From Prevotella sp. UBA4217 (lineage in GTDB: Bacteria; Bacteroidota; Bacteroidia; Bacteroidales; Bacteroidaceae), in contig DFTH01000003.1 in the NCBI GenBank assembly GCA_002379425.1, positions 627-64,626 on the forward strand: a stretch of 64,000 nucleotides of DNA, given 5' to 3'. The stretch's first letter is position 1. Every line of letters starts with the position of its first letter. Positions 42,118 to 51,184 of the stretch are shown piece after piece. Both the position numbers and the translations under genes were made by a program. The notes under the pieces are model-generated. The model was not told the DNA's origin. It made no database searches and saw nothing but the letters and a program-made list of their open reading frames with translations.

Positions 42118-42821
42118 TACAGTACACGAAAGCATTCATACAGTCGCTGCTCGACAAATATATGGAGGGCATGACGACATTGGAAGAAGAAGACATTCTT
42201 CACCAATACTTCACCCGTAGCGATGTGCCTGCGGAGTGGGAGGACTATCGAATGCTGTTTGCTGAGATAGACAGCATGAGGCCAGCGGAAAAGCCTTCAC
42301 ACCGTTGGTGGTCTTGGCGCATAGCGGCAGCAGTAGTGGCAGTGCTGGTGGTGCTTGGCATCACACAAAACCCGCAAAAGAATCGGCCAAAGCCAGTTGT
42401 GACAGCCCAAGTGGAAGAAAAGGAGAAGCTTCAGCAGACCCACCCTCAGCCCCTCCCTTGTAGAGAGGGGAGTAGTTACACTCAAGACGAGGATTCTGTG
42501 TGGAAATCTATAGAGGGCTCTGCGGAGAAATCAAGGGAAAAACTATCTACTCCCCCCCCCACAAGGGAGGGGCAGGGTGAGGGTCTTCCCAAGCGCCGAC
42601 TGCGCAAGCCCCAGCCCACGATGACCGACTACGACAAGGCATACGCCCTGATGGCTGAGGCGGCAAAGGAGCAGCAGCAGGCAGAACAGGAGATGGAGCA
42701 GGCCCAGCAGGAGATTCTGCATGCCCAACTGACAGCCGCCGGCTACGTAGCCATCCAGCAGGAAGACGGAACAATCATTTATACTAACGAACCTAAAGAA
42801 TATTTTGCATATGAAGAGTAA
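42114..42821 (+). CDS. Probable membrane anti-sigma factor with repeat insertion
   Basis: A 235-residue protein. A cytoplasmic N-terminal region (about 1-65) precedes one membrane segment (IAAAVVAVLVVLGITQ) and a periplasmic C-terminal region with a Gln/Glu-rich coiled coil. It occupies the anti-sigma position, but no zinc-finger HxxxCxxC motif is seen, as is common in Bacteroidetes. Residues about 107-160 are encoded by two REP-like sequences in inverted orientation (42435-42475, 42547-42586) with their spacer. So the linker is acquired, yet the frame is intact. Confidence 0.72.
   Translation: MIQYTKAFIQSLLDKYMEGMTTLEEEDILHQYFTRSDVPAEWEDYRMLFAEIDSMRPAEKPSHRWWSWRIAAAVVAVLVVLGITQNPQKNRPKPVVTAQVEEKEKLQQTHPQPLPCREGSSYTQDEDSVWKSIEGSAEKSREKLSTPPPTREGQGEGLPKRRLRKPQPTMTDYDKAYALMAEAAKEQQQAEQEMEQAQQEILHAQLTAAGYVAIQQEDGTIIYTNEPKEYFAYEE
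42435..42586. repeat. REPIN-like pair of inverted REP-type elements inside the anti-sigma gene
   Basis: The left element (42435-42475) starts CAGACCCACCCTCAG and contains CCCCTCCCTTGTAGAG. The right element (42547-42586) read on the other strand starts AGACCCTCACCCTG and contains CCCCTCCCTTGTGGG. They are separated by about 70 bp. Two such elements head to head form the classical REPIN arrangement. Confidence 0.7.
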
Positions 42822-43680
42822 AAGCATTTTTATCGCAGGGTTGCTCATGCTGTTGCCAGCCGTCAGCATGGCACAAGAGAACATACAAAAGGCGTTCGAT
42901 GCCCTAAGACAGAGTAAGGACATCAAAGAAGTCTCTGCCAGACATTCCTTGGATAAAGACCCCGATACGGGCATGATGGAGGGACTGGAGGATACTTACG
43001 ATTTTATGATTAGAAATTCAAAGGCAAGGCATCTGGTGGATGACATCCGAAAGGCTTTCCAGCAGGATGAGGCGCAAGCCTATAACGTCAGTTCGGGTAC
43101 ACATGGGAATAGCGAGGATTATGTTTCGCTGGCTGTGGGTAACAGTAAAAAGGGGGGAGTGGCCATCGGGCTGATGCAGGGGTCAAAATGGATCTATGCC
43201 TGCTTCCTCGACCCAGAGGACTCTCTGCGTCAGCACCGTTATGCCTACGCTTTGGAGTGGGTGGACGATGGCGATAAGATAAGCGGGAGAATCGTCAAGA
43301 CTTACGCCACCACGCAGAAATTCCGCCAGAGTAGATACCAGTCAAGTACCATCACGGTGAATGGGAAAAACATCAAAATGAGCGGTAGTGGATTCTCGTC
43401 AGACGGCGGGTTCTCTTGGTCTGGATTTTCGTCAGAGAAGACTTCGGAAGTATGGCTGACGGAGTTTAACACCTATAAGAATCTGTTCCTGAAGAATCCT
43501 GATGGTACGGCGGCCAACAACTATGCCACGCAGATATATAAACTTTGCAAGAATGCCAAGTCGCTCGAAGACGTGGAGAAGAACATGGTAGCGACGCAGA
43601 TAACGAAACTGAGAAAGAAAACCAACGATGAATTCATACAGCAGTTGTTTGACATGAGCATCGAGCGACTTAAGAAGTAG
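42811..43680 (+). CDS. Secreted protein of unknown function, possibly DUF5024-like
   Basis: A 289-residue protein with a signal peptide cut at SMA-Q (residue 21). I do not firmly recognise it. The middle region (LEDTYDFMIRNSKARHLVDDIRKAF and YALEWVDDGDKISGRIVKTYA) resembles Bacteroidetes proteins of the DUF5024 type. A Ser/Gly-rich patch (GSGFSSDGGFSWSGFSS) lies near residue 195. It starts 11 nt inside the anti-sigma gene, so it belongs to the sigma cassette and may be exported under its control. Confidence 0.6.
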   Translation: MKSKSIFIAGLLMLLPAVSMAQENIQKAFDALRQSKDIKEVSARHSLDKDPDTGMMEGLEDTYDFMIRNSKARHLVDDIRKAFQQDEAQAYNVSSGTHGNSEDYVSLAVGNSKKGGVAIGLMQGSKWIYACFLDPEDSLRQHRYAYALEWVDDGDKISGRIVKTYATTQKFRQSRYQSSTITVNGKNIKMSGSGFSSDGGFSWSGFSSEKTSEVWLTEFNTYKNLFLKNPDGTAANNYATQIYKLCKNAKSLEDVEKNMVATQITKLRKKTNDEFIQQLFDMSIERLKK

Positions 43681-43692
43681 ATACTTAATCCA

Positions 43693-45900
43693 ATGAGACA
43701 TCTTAGAATCATGTGCCTTTCACTGCTGATGGCGGTGAAAGCAGGGGGACTACTGGCCCAAAACCAGAGCGACACCGTGAGTGTAAAACGCGACAGCATC
43801 ACCTGGAACCAAGAACTGGAAGGTGTGGAGATCAAGGCCCAGCGCCAACTCATCAAACAGGAGGTAGATCGCATCGGCTACGATGTGCAGGCGGATGACG
43901 AATCGAAGACGCAGACCGCGCTCGACATGCTGCGAAAGGTGCCGATGGTGACGGTGGACGGTCAGGACAACATCCTCGTGAAGGGCAACAGCAATTTCAA
44001 AATCTATAAGAACGGCCACTACGACCCCAATCTGTCGAAGAACGCCAAGGAGGTGCTGAAGGCCATGCCCGCCTCGATGGTCAGACGCATAGAGGTCATC
44101 ACCGACCCAGGTGCCCGCGAGGATGCCGAGGGAGTGGATGCCATCCTGAACATCGTGATGATGGACGGCTCGAAGTTCGACGGACTGACGGGTGTGGTAT
44201 CGGCCACCTACACGACGCTGAACAATCCCAATCTCTATACCTCGCTGACAGGACAGATGGGCAAGTTGCTACTCTCGGTAGATTACGGCTATGGCGGTAT
44301 GTCGTCCAAATTAACGGAGAATAGCCAGGATACGGAGCGCACTTTTCTTGCAACTGGCAACCGCCTGTTGGCGCATAGCGATGGCAGCAATCCTGGCGGC
44401 ATCCACTATACCAACCTCAATGCCAGCTACGACCTCGATTCGCTCAATCTGCTGTCTGCTTCCTTTGGCGGCTATTTCTATAAGTTGAATGTGCAGGGAG
44501 ACGGCTGGACGAAAATGAGCAACGCGGCAGCACAGCCTCTTTATAGTTTCAGCAATCACTACTGGATGCCTGGCTACAGTCACAGTTCGTGGAACGGCAG
44601 ACTGGACTACGAGCATCGGACGCGTCAGAAGGGCGAGCGGCTCACTCTCTCGTATATGCTCGCCCTGACGCGCCAACATACTGACCAGGAGAACACCTAC
44701 GACAACTTGGTCAGTGTGCCCTTCGCCTATACCAACAGTCTGCAGACCGAGCGCGAACGCTTCACAGAGCATACCCTGCAGGCTGACTGGCTGCGCCCGT
44801 TGGGCAAAGGCCATCAGATAGAAGTGGGAGCCAAGTATATTGACCGCAACAACAACAGTCACAACACGCAAGACTTCCGTGGCAGTATGCCTACTACCGA
44901 CGACCGTTTCGAGCACACCACGCGAGTCCTCGCCGGATATGCCGACTACATCTACAATGCCGAAAAGTGGTCTGCCCGTGCGGGTTTGCGCTACGAGTAC
45001 AGCTATATGCGGGGCAGTTATCCCGATGGCACAAGTGCGGCCTTCAGTCATCGGCTGAACGACTGGGTGCCGCAGGCGAGCCTGAAGTATCAGTTGACGG
45101 CGTCGCAGTCGCTGAAACTGAACTACACCACGAGCATCAACCGCCCGGGCATCTCCTATCTCAACCCCGCTGTCGCTACCTCGCCCAATGTGGTACAGCA
45201 CGGCAATCCGCTCTTGGTGAGTTCCCATTCGCAGAGCCTCTCACTCATCTACATGTATATCGGCCGGCGGCTCACGCTGCAACTGGCTCCCGGCTATCGG
45301 TTCAGCAATGGCGGCATCGCCTCCATCCAGACATCTCAGGGCGATGTGCGCTATCTGACCTATGACAACGTCCAGCGCTATCGCCGCTTCTCGTTTGAGC
45401 AGTATGTGCAGTGGAAACCCTTTGACGGCACGACACTTGTCGTCAACAACAACCTGCGCTATGAGCATTATGCCAACCCCAACCTTGACTATCGCAATCA
45501 TGGCTGGTCAGACAACTACTATGCCAACCTCTCGCAGCAGTTGCCCTGGAAGTTGAAACTCAATCTGGCGGTGTATGGCAAGATGGGCCATAGCCCTTCG
45601 AGCATCTACTACCAGCAGCACTCCTATTACGGCTATTATGCCTCCCTGCAGCGCTCGTTCCTCAAGGACGACCGGCTGACGGTGCGCCTCGGAGCCAACA
45701 ATCCGTTCAATAATCACATGACATCCAGCGCAGAGGCCGTCAATGGCGACTACCGCGACCGTCAGACCTCGTGGAATCACGGCCGCTCGTTCAGCCTCTC
45801 GCTCTCCTGGCGCTTCGGCTCGCTCAAAGCCAGCGTGAAGAAGACGGAGCACAGCATCGAGAACGATGACGTGGTGGGTGGTATCACAAAGGGACAATGA
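43693..45900 (+). CDS. TonB-dependent-receptor-like outer membrane beta-barrel protein
   Basis: A 735-residue protein with a signal peptide (cut near LLA-Q, residue 22). A plug-like domain follows (about 45-160; DMLRKVPMVTVDGQDNILVKGN, VRRIEVITDPGAREDAEG). The rest alternates beta strands and ends in the aromatic strand region SLSLSWRFGSL plus a short tail. It matches the outer-membrane beta-barrel family of Bacteroidetes that often lacks the CarboxypepD-regulatory domain. That domain is absent here. It is the last gene of the sigma cassette, 12 nt after the previous stop. Confidence 0.85.
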   Translation: MRHLRIMCLSLLMAVKAGGLLAQNQSDTVSVKRDSITWNQELEGVEIKAQRQLIKQEVDRIGYDVQADDESKTQTALDMLRKVPMVTVDGQDNILVKGNSNFKIYKNGHYDPNLSKNAKEVLKAMPASMVRRIEVITDPGAREDAEGVDAILNIVMMDGSKFDGLTGVVSATYTTLNNPNLYTSLTGQMGKLLLSVDYGYGGMSSKLTENSQDTERTFLATGNRLLAHSDGSNPGGIHYTNLNASYDLDSLNLLSASFGGYFYKLNVQGDGWTKMSNAAAQPLYSFSNHYWMPGYSHSSWNGRLDYEHRTRQKGERLTLSYMLALTRQHTDQENTYDNLVSVPFAYTNSLQTERERFTEHTLQADWLRPLGKGHQIEVGAKYIDRNNNSHNTQDFRGSMPTTDDRFEHTTRVLAGYADYIYNAEKWSARAGLRYEYSYMRGSYPDGTSAAFSHRLNDWVPQASLKYQLTASQSLKLNYTTSINRPGISYLNPAVATSPNVVQHGNPLLVSSHSQSLSLIYMYIGRRLTLQLAPGYRFSNGGIASIQTSQGDVRYLTYDNVQRYRRFSFEQYVQWKPFDGTTLVVNNNLRYEHYANPNLDYRNHGWSDNYYANLSQQLPWKLKLNLAVYGKMGHSPSSIYYQQHSYYGYYASLQRSFLKDDRLTVRLGANNPFNNHMTSSAEAVNGDYRDRQTSWNHGRSFSLSLSWRFGSLKASVKKTEHSIENDDVVGGITKGQ

Positions 45901-45958
45901 GATGATTAAACACCCAAAGACGGCAACTGAACGACATAATCGTCAAGAAAGGTGATAG

Positions 45959-45998
45959 TGTCTAAAAATCATACGCTCTACTGTCTAATTTTTAGACA
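45959..45998. promoter_or_regulatory. Operator copy B (TGTCTAAAAAT palindrome) before FtsX permease 2
   Basis: Arms TGTCTAAAAAT (45959-45969) and ATTTTTAGACA (45988-45998), identical to copy A over the first 45 bp. The other ~58 bp between the outer-membrane gene and the operator hold no gene. Confidence 0.9.
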
Positions 45999-46005
45999 AT
46001 CTGCT

Positions 46006-46032
46006 TCCGCCAAGGTTGAAAGCCTTGGCGGA
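46006..46032 (+). promoter_or_regulatory. GC-rich hairpin between operator B and the -7 box
   Basis: TCCGCCAAGG (46006-46015) pairs perfectly with CCTTGGCGGA (46023-46032). The loop is TTGAAAG, in the same position as the hairpin at copy A. Confidence 0.8.
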
Positions 46033-46047
46033 TTCGATTTATTGGCT

Positions 46048-46055
46048 TAACTTTG
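46048..46055 (+). promoter_or_regulatory. Promoter -7 box of FtsX permease 2
   Basis: TAACTTTG, 32 nt before the ATG at 46088 and exactly 89 nt downstream of the left edge of operator B. It excludes the open frame from 46016 as a start. Confidence 0.8.
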
Positions 46056-46087
46056 CAAATGAAATTAGCAACAAAAAGGATACAAAT

Positions 46088-48457
46088 ATGATTAATGCAT
46101 TCAAGACACTAAACAATCGAGGCCAGCACAACTGGACAAAGATTGTCTGTCTTGCCGTCGGACTGGCTGCTGGCGTGGTGCTGCTGGGAAAAGCAGGCTT
46201 CGAGCAGTCGTGGGATAATTTCTTCCCGACGAGTGAGCGTATCTACGTGGTCTATGAGAATGTGATTCGTAATGGCGAATACCTGCACTACTCGCAGACA
46301 CCTGGGGCTGTGGCGCCAGGACTGAAGCGCTACTGCCCGCAGGTGGAGGCGGCTACGCGCTATACCTCTTTTGCCTACGACATGCCCGTCGTGACAGACG
46401 ATGACAAACGCGTGCGCACCAACTTTGCCCTCGTGGACAGTTGTTTCTTCGATGTGTTCCCCTTCAAGGTGCTGGCGGGCCATCCTAAGAAGACGCTCAG
46501 TCAGGTGGACTATTGCATGATTCCCCTCTCGCTGGCCGAGAAGTTAGTGGGGACAGACAATCCGCTCGAGATTGTCGGCAAAAAGGTCTTTTATAACAAG
46601 CGGGGTGGCTGGGCACTGACCGTGGGCGGCATTTATGAGGATATCCCCCTGAACTCGAAACTGCATGGCCTGGAGGTGTTGGTGTCGATGCCCACCATCA
46701 AAGGACTGATATACGACGGACGCGACAACTGGGTGGGCAATGACCGCTATAAGGCCTACGTCCGACTGGCTGAGGGCACCACTGCCGACGACCTGAAGCC
46801 CCAGATAGAGAAGATGCAGCGCGAAAACCTGCCTGAGGAACAACTGAGGAAAGCCGGTGTTGACCTCGGGTTCTCTGTCGGTCCGCTGCGCGACTACCAT
46901 AAGAACGACGAGAGCACACGCCGCATGACGTGGATTCTCTCCCTGCTGGCTGTCGTGCTCATCGGCTGTGCCGTGCTCAACTATCTGCTGCTCGTCATTG
47001 GCGGCATCAGTCGCAGGGCGCGTGAGATGGCTGTCCGCATGTGCTATGGTGCGACGGCACGCCATATATATTATAAGGTGGTGAGCGAGAGCACCGTCCA
47101 CCTGCTGTTGTCGTTGGCACTGGCAGCCCTGTTGCTGCTCTTGGCTAAGGACACGGTAGAGGAACTGGTCGGTGCGCCCTTGGCGGTACTGCTAACCACG
47201 GGCAGCAACGTGTGGTTGATCGTGGCGGCGTGCATCGTCGTGCTGCTTTTTACGGGCTTGGTGCCAGGCTATATCTATACCCATGTGCCTGTGTCGGCAG
47301 CATTCAAGAATTACAGCCAGAGCCACCGTCTGTGGAAACTGCTGTTGCTGGGCTTGCAGTTTGCCTCGGCCACGTTTCTCATTGTGCTGCTCTCCGTCGT
47401 GGGGCGCCAGTATCGGATGATGATCAACGATGATCCCGGCTACGACTACGCCACGCTTGGCGCGGTGCTGAAAGACGGTGTCAGCAGCGAGCAATGCCAG
47501 TTAGCGATGGAGGAACTGCGCAAGTTGTCGGGCGTGAAGGGCGTCACGATGGCCTACGCCAATCTGACGGAGTACCAAAGCGGCGACAACATCTATCTGC
47601 CCGGCAGCGAGCGGGAGAATATGAACATCGCCGACCTCTACTACGTGGGCGACGGCTATTTCGACGTGATGGGCATCCCCATCGTCTCCGGCCGCACATT
47701 CACGGAGCAGGCGGACACACTGCGTGAGGTGATGGTGAGCCGACAGTTTGAAGAGCGCATGAAGCAGATAGCCGGTTGGGACCGTGCCGTGGGCAAGCAG
47801 ATTATCTGTACCTCGTTCCAAGGACCTCACACCATCGTTGGCGTGTATGAGGACACCCGCATTGGCAGCATCACCGACCCGGACACTCGCCCCAGCCTCT
47901 GCTTTTATAGCCGCAAGCCCGACCAGATGCACTATCTCTACATCCGCTTCCACTCGATGGACAGCCTGGAGGAAGCCAACAAACTGGTGAAGCGGCTGAT
48001 GACCGACAATCCCGACATTGCCGTCACGCCCTATAGTCAGATGATGACCGAACTCTACACCGACGCCCACCGCTTCCGCACGACGGTGATGATAGGCGGA
48101 CTGGTGGCCCTGCTCATCGCCCTCATCGGACTCATCGGCTATCTGGCAGGAGAGATAGCCCGCCGCCAGAAGGAGATAGCCATCCGCAAGGTGAACGGTG
48201 CACGGACGCGCGATGTGCTGCACCTGTTCTTCACCGACATTCTCCGCGTGGCCCTGCCAGCAGTCCTTGTCGGACTTGTGGGGGCTTGGTATGTAGCCCG
48301 TCTGTGGCTGGAGCAGTTTAGCGTGAAGGCTCCCTTGTCATCCCTGACCTTCGTGGGCTGCGGCATGCTGGTCATCGTCGTCATCCTCTCGGTAGTGAGC
48401 ACCGGCTGCTATCGCGTAGCCACCAGCAATCCAGTCAATTATCTAAAGACAGAGTAA
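46088..48457 (+). CDS. FtsX/MacB-type ABC transporter permease (second of two)
   Basis: A 789-residue permease with the same plan as the one at 35098: N-terminal membrane segment (IVCLAVGLAAGVVLLG), periplasmic MacB-like domain, FtsX module (RRAREMAVRMCYGATARHI), second periplasmic domain, and C-terminal FtsX module (RRQKEIAIRKVNGARTRDVLHLFF). It ends NPVNYLKTE. It is followed after 40 nt by the ATPase gene, so permease and ATPase form one unit. Confidence 0.9.
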   Translation: MINAFKTLNNRGQHNWTKIVCLAVGLAAGVVLLGKAGFEQSWDNFFPTSERIYVVYENVIRNGEYLHYSQTPGAVAPGLKRYCPQVEAATRYTSFAYDMPVVTDDDKRVRTNFALVDSCFFDVFPFKVLAGHPKKTLSQVDYCMIPLSLAEKLVGTDNPLEIVGKKVFYNKRGGWALTVGGIYEDIPLNSKLHGLEVLVSMPTIKGLIYDGRDNWVGNDRYKAYVRLAEGTTADDLKPQIEKMQRENLPEEQLRKAGVDLGFSVGPLRDYHKNDESTRRMTWILSLLAVVLIGCAVLNYLLLVIGGISRRAREMAVRMCYGATARHIYYKVVSESTVHLLLSLALAALLLLLAKDTVEELVGAPLAVLLTTGSNVWLIVAACIVVLLFTGLVPGYIYTHVPVSAAFKNYSQSHRLWKLLLLGLQFASATFLIVLLSVVGRQYRMMINDDPGYDYATLGAVLKDGVSSEQCQLAMEELRKLSGVKGVTMAYANLTEYQSGDNIYLPGSERENMNIADLYYVGDGYFDVMGIPIVSGRTFTEQADTLREVMVSRQFEERMKQIAGWDRAVGKQIICTSFQGPHTIVGVYEDTRIGSITDPDTRPSLCFYSRKPDQMHYLYIRFHSMDSLEEANKLVKRLMTDNPDIAVTPYSQMMTELYTDAHRFRTTVMIGGLVALLIALIGLIGYLAGEIARRQKEIAIRKVNGARTRDVLHLFFTDILRVALPAVLVGLVGAWYVARLWLEQFSVKAPLSSLTFVGCGMLVIVVILSVVSTGCYRVATSNPVNYLKTE

Positions 48458-48483
48458 ATTCGTTTAATTCGTATAATTCGTAG
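48458..48483 (+). repeat. 9-bp tandem repeat (TTCGTATAA) between permease and ATPase
   Basis: Units TTCGTTTAA, TTCGTATAA and TTCGTAGTA follow the permease stop codon. Confidence 0.75.
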
Positions 48484-48497
48484 TAAAAATAAATGTT

Positions 48498-49172
48498 ATG
48501 ATTAAGTTAGAAAACATTCAGAAGGTGTTCCGCACGGAAGAGGTGGAGACCGTAGCCCTCGGGGGCGTATCATTGGAAGTGAAGAAAGGTGAGTTCGTGG
48601 CTATCATGGGCCCGTCGGGCTGTGGCAAGTCAACACTGCTCAACATCCTGGGCCTGCTCGACAATCCCACCGGCGGCAAGTATTGGCTCGACGGACAGGA
48701 GGTAGGCACGCTGAAGGAGAGCCAGCGCACGGCGGTGCGAAAAGGGCAGATAGGCTTCGTGTTCCAGAGTTTCAACCTGATCGACGAACTGAACGTGGAG
48801 GAGAACGTGGAACTGCCGCTGACCTATCTCGGCGTACCCAAGAAGGAACGGCGGGCGAGGGTAGAGGACGTGCTGCGTCGTATGGCCATCTCGCATCGTG
48901 CCCACCACTTCCCTCAGCAACTCTCCGGCGGTCAGCAGCAACGCGTGGCCATCGCCCGTGCCGTGGTGATGAACCCGAAACTGATCCTGGCTGACGAGCC
49001 TACGGGTAACCTCGACTCGAAGAACGGCCTGGAGGTGATGCAACTGCTCACCCAACTGAACCAGGATGGCACCACCGTGCTCATGGTAACCCACTCGGAG
49101 CGTGATGCCGGCTATGCCCAGCGCATTATCAATCTGTTCGACGGTCAGGTGGTGCCGGAAGTGAGATTGTAG
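48498..49172 (+). CDS. ABC transporter ATP-binding protein (MacB/LolD type)
   Basis: A 224-residue ATPase. Walker A is GPSGCGKST (about residue 36), the Q-loop is in FVFQSFNLIDEL, the signature is LSGGQQQR and Walker B is LILADEPTGNLDSKNG. The length and motifs fit the LolD/MacB group that works with FtsX-type permeases. It is the only ATPase of the exporter set in this window. It may serve both permeases. Confidence 0.95.
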   Translation: MIKLENIQKVFRTEEVETVALGGVSLEVKKGEFVAIMGPSGCGKSTLLNILGLLDNPTGGKYWLDGQEVGTLKESQRTAVRKGQIGFVFQSFNLIDELNVEENVELPLTYLGVPKKERRARVEDVLRRMAISHRAHHFPQQLSGGQQQRVAIARAVVMNPKLILADEPTGNLDSKNGLEVMQLLTQLNQDGTTVLMVTHSERDAGYAQRIINLFDGQVVPEVRL

Positions 49173-49220
49173 AAAATCGGTGAAGAAATGATGGCCTGAT
49201 GTAAAAAGACGAGTATTTCT

Positions 49221-49251
49221 TTTGTTTTGTGCCCTTTTCTTTGTATATTTG
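49221..49251 (+). promoter_or_regulatory. Promoter of the phosphotransbutyrylase-type gene
   Basis: TTTG (49221-49224), a 19-nt spacer, then TATATTTG (49244-49251). It fixes the start downstream, at 49274. Confidence 0.8.
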
Positions 49252-49273
49252 CAGCATAAAACCTACGAAGGAT

Positions 49274-50116
49274 ATGCCTATGCAATCAATCAGGACTTTG
49301 AACGACATGATCGTGTTCCTCCAGCAGCGAGGCGACAAGAAGCGTGTGGCCGTGGTTTGTGCCAATGATGCCAGTACGCGTTATGCTGTAGAAAAAGGTC
49401 AGGAGATGGGGTTTATCGAACCTGTCTATGTAGATGGTGATGATAAGGAGGAATGTGCTCGCCGGGCCGTGGCACTCTGTAAGAGTGGTGAGGCTGATAT
49501 CCTGATGAAAGGCCTTATCAATACCGATGTCATCCTGCGTGCTATCTTGGATCGCGAGACGGGTATCCTGCGTCCTGGTCATGTGCTTACCCATATTGCC
49601 ATGGCGGAGATACCCAAATATGAGAAACTATTGTTTTTTACAGATGCAGCCGTCATTCCTGTGCCTACTGATGCCCAGCGACGTCAGCAGATCCACTATG
49701 TGAACTATGTCTGCCATGCTCTTGGCATCGAGGAGCCGCGTATCTCTCTTATTCATTGTGCGGAGAAGGTCAGTGCCAAGACTTTTCCCTATACCGTCGA
49801 TTATCTGGAGATTATTGCAGAGGCTCAGACAGGAAGGTTCGGTCGCTGTATCATCGATGGTCCTCTGGACTTGAAGACCTCGCTCGACTCTGTAAGCCTG
49901 CGTGAGAAGCGTATTCATTCTGTGATTGATGGACAGGCCGATGCATTGATCTTTCCTGACATCGTGGCGGGTAATGTGTTCTATAAGACGCTTACCCTTT
50001 TCGGCTATGCCAAGACGGCAGGTGTGTTGCAGGGCACCCAGTGCTGCTGTGTGCTCCCCTCGCGTGCCGACTCTCCTGAATCCAAGTATTACTCCTTAGC
50101 CCTGGCTGCTATATAG
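49274..50116 (+). CDS. ptb: Phosphate butyryltransferase (Pta/Ptb family)
   Basis: A 280-residue enzyme of the phosphate acyltransferase family (MKGLINTDVILRAIL, GVLTH-like LTHIAMAEIP, IDGPLDLKTSLD, PDIVAGNVFYKTL). It swaps CoA on butyryl- or branched-chain acyl-CoA for phosphate. The partner kinase gene lies downstream in the opposite direction, one base apart. Together they yield butyrate or isobutyrate/isovalerate and ATP. The start is ATG 49274, preceded by AAGGAT; an alternative ATG lies six bases later. Confidence 0.88.
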   Translation: MPMQSIRTLNDMIVFLQQRGDKKRVAVVCANDASTRYAVEKGQEMGFIEPVYVDGDDKEECARRAVALCKSGEADILMKGLINTDVILRAILDRETGILRPGHVLTHIAMAEIPKYEKLLFFTDAAVIPVPTDAQRRQQIHYVNYVCHALGIEEPRISLIHCAEKVSAKTFPYTVDYLEIIAEAQTGRFGRCIIDGPLDLKTSLDSVSLREKRIHSVIDGQADALIFPDIVAGNVFYKTLTLFGYAKTAGVLQGTQCCCVLPSRADSPESKYYSLALAAI

Positions 50117-50117
50117 A

Positions 50118-51179
50118 TTAGGAATAGACTTTGATCTCCTGTTCTCCGCGCATGGCCCTGAGCACATTCATGGCCAGTGCCGTCAGTTCGTCCTCACCGG
50201 GATAGACGAAGATGGGGGCCAGGAAACTCAACCTGCTGCGCAGTCCGTCGGTGACGTACTGGCTGTTGGCAATGGCACCGGTGAGAATGACGGCATCCAC
50301 GTGTCCGTTGGTGGCTGGTGCCAATGAAGCCAGCCAGCGCGCAATGCTGTAAATCATGGCATCAAGCACCAGCCTGGCCTTCTGGTCGCCCTCGGCGATG
50401 CGCCGCTCCACCTCTCTCACGTCGTTGGTCCCCAGATGGGCCGTCAGTCCGCTGTGCCCGTTAATCTTGCGCAGCATCTCTGCTTCGGTATATTTCCCGC
50501 TGTAGCACAGTTTTACCAGTGCTGCCGTGGGCAGCATGCCTGCCCGCGAGGGTGAGAAAGGCCCGTCGCCACTCAGTGCGTCGCTGCATTCGATGGCGCG
50601 TCCGTGGTGGTGCATGGCGAAGGAGATGCCGCTGCCCATGTGGCAGACAATCAGGTCCTGCTCCTCATATACGAGGTTGTGCTCGCGGCAGTAGCGTTTG
50701 GCGATCTCCCGCTGGTTGAGGGCATGCCAGATAGTCTGGTGGGGCATTTCGGGCAGTCCGGTGATGCGTGCTATGTCATCGAGTTCATCCACCACGCCCG
50801 GATCGACGGTGAAGGCACGGCAGCCCTTGATCCCGCGGGCTATGCTCAGTGCGATTAGCGACCCCAGGTTGCAGGCGTGGTGCAGGCGTGGATTCCGGGT
50901 GTCTTCAATCACCTTTTCGTTCAGTTCATAGACACCGCTTTCAATGGGCTTCACCAGACCGCCTCGGCCCACGACCACGTCGAAGTCCATGGTATAGCCC
51001 TGGCGCTGAATCTCTTCCAGGATCTTTTCCTTGCGGTAGTCGAACTCGTCCATGATGAATGGATAGCGGCACAATTCTTCGAACGGGTGATTCAATGTGG
51101 CATGCATCAGCAGTTTCTCGTCTTGGAAGATCCCCACCTTGGTCGAGATCATTCCCGGGTTAATGGCTAATATCTTCAT
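50118..51179 (-). CDS. buk: Butyrate kinase
   Basis: A 353-residue acetokinase-family enzyme (ILAINPGMISTKVGIF, VVGRGGLVKPI, VCHMGSGIS, GDGPFSPSRAGMLP). It converts butyryl-phosphate and ADP to butyrate and ATP, the step after Ptb. The start at 51179 is preferred; the open frame continues to a TTG at 51188 inside the upstream gene. It is the last gene of a minus-strand run that starts at 54982. Confidence 0.93.
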   Translation of the reverse strand: MKILAINPGMISTKVGIFQDEKLLMHATLNHPFEELCRYPFIMDEFDYRKEKILEEIQRQGYTMDFDVVVGRGGLVKPIESGVYELNEKVIEDTRNPRLHHACNLGSLIALSIARGIKGCRAFTVDPGVVDELDDIARITGLPEMPHQTIWHALNQREIAKRYCREHNLVYEEQDLIVCHMGSGISFAMHHHGRAIECSDALSGDGPFSPSRAGMLPTAALVKLCYSGKYTEAEMLRKINGHSGLTAHLGTNDVREVERRIAEGDQKARLVLDAMIYSIARWLASLAPATNGHVDAVILTGAIANSQYVTDGLRSRLSFLAPIFVYPGEDELTALAMNVLRAMRGEQEIKVYS

Positions 51180-51184
51180 ATTGG

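Noticed and set aside
46016..46087. N-terminal extension of FtsX permease 2
   Set aside because: It begins with a non-ATG codon inside the hairpin of the promoter module, upstream of the -7 box.
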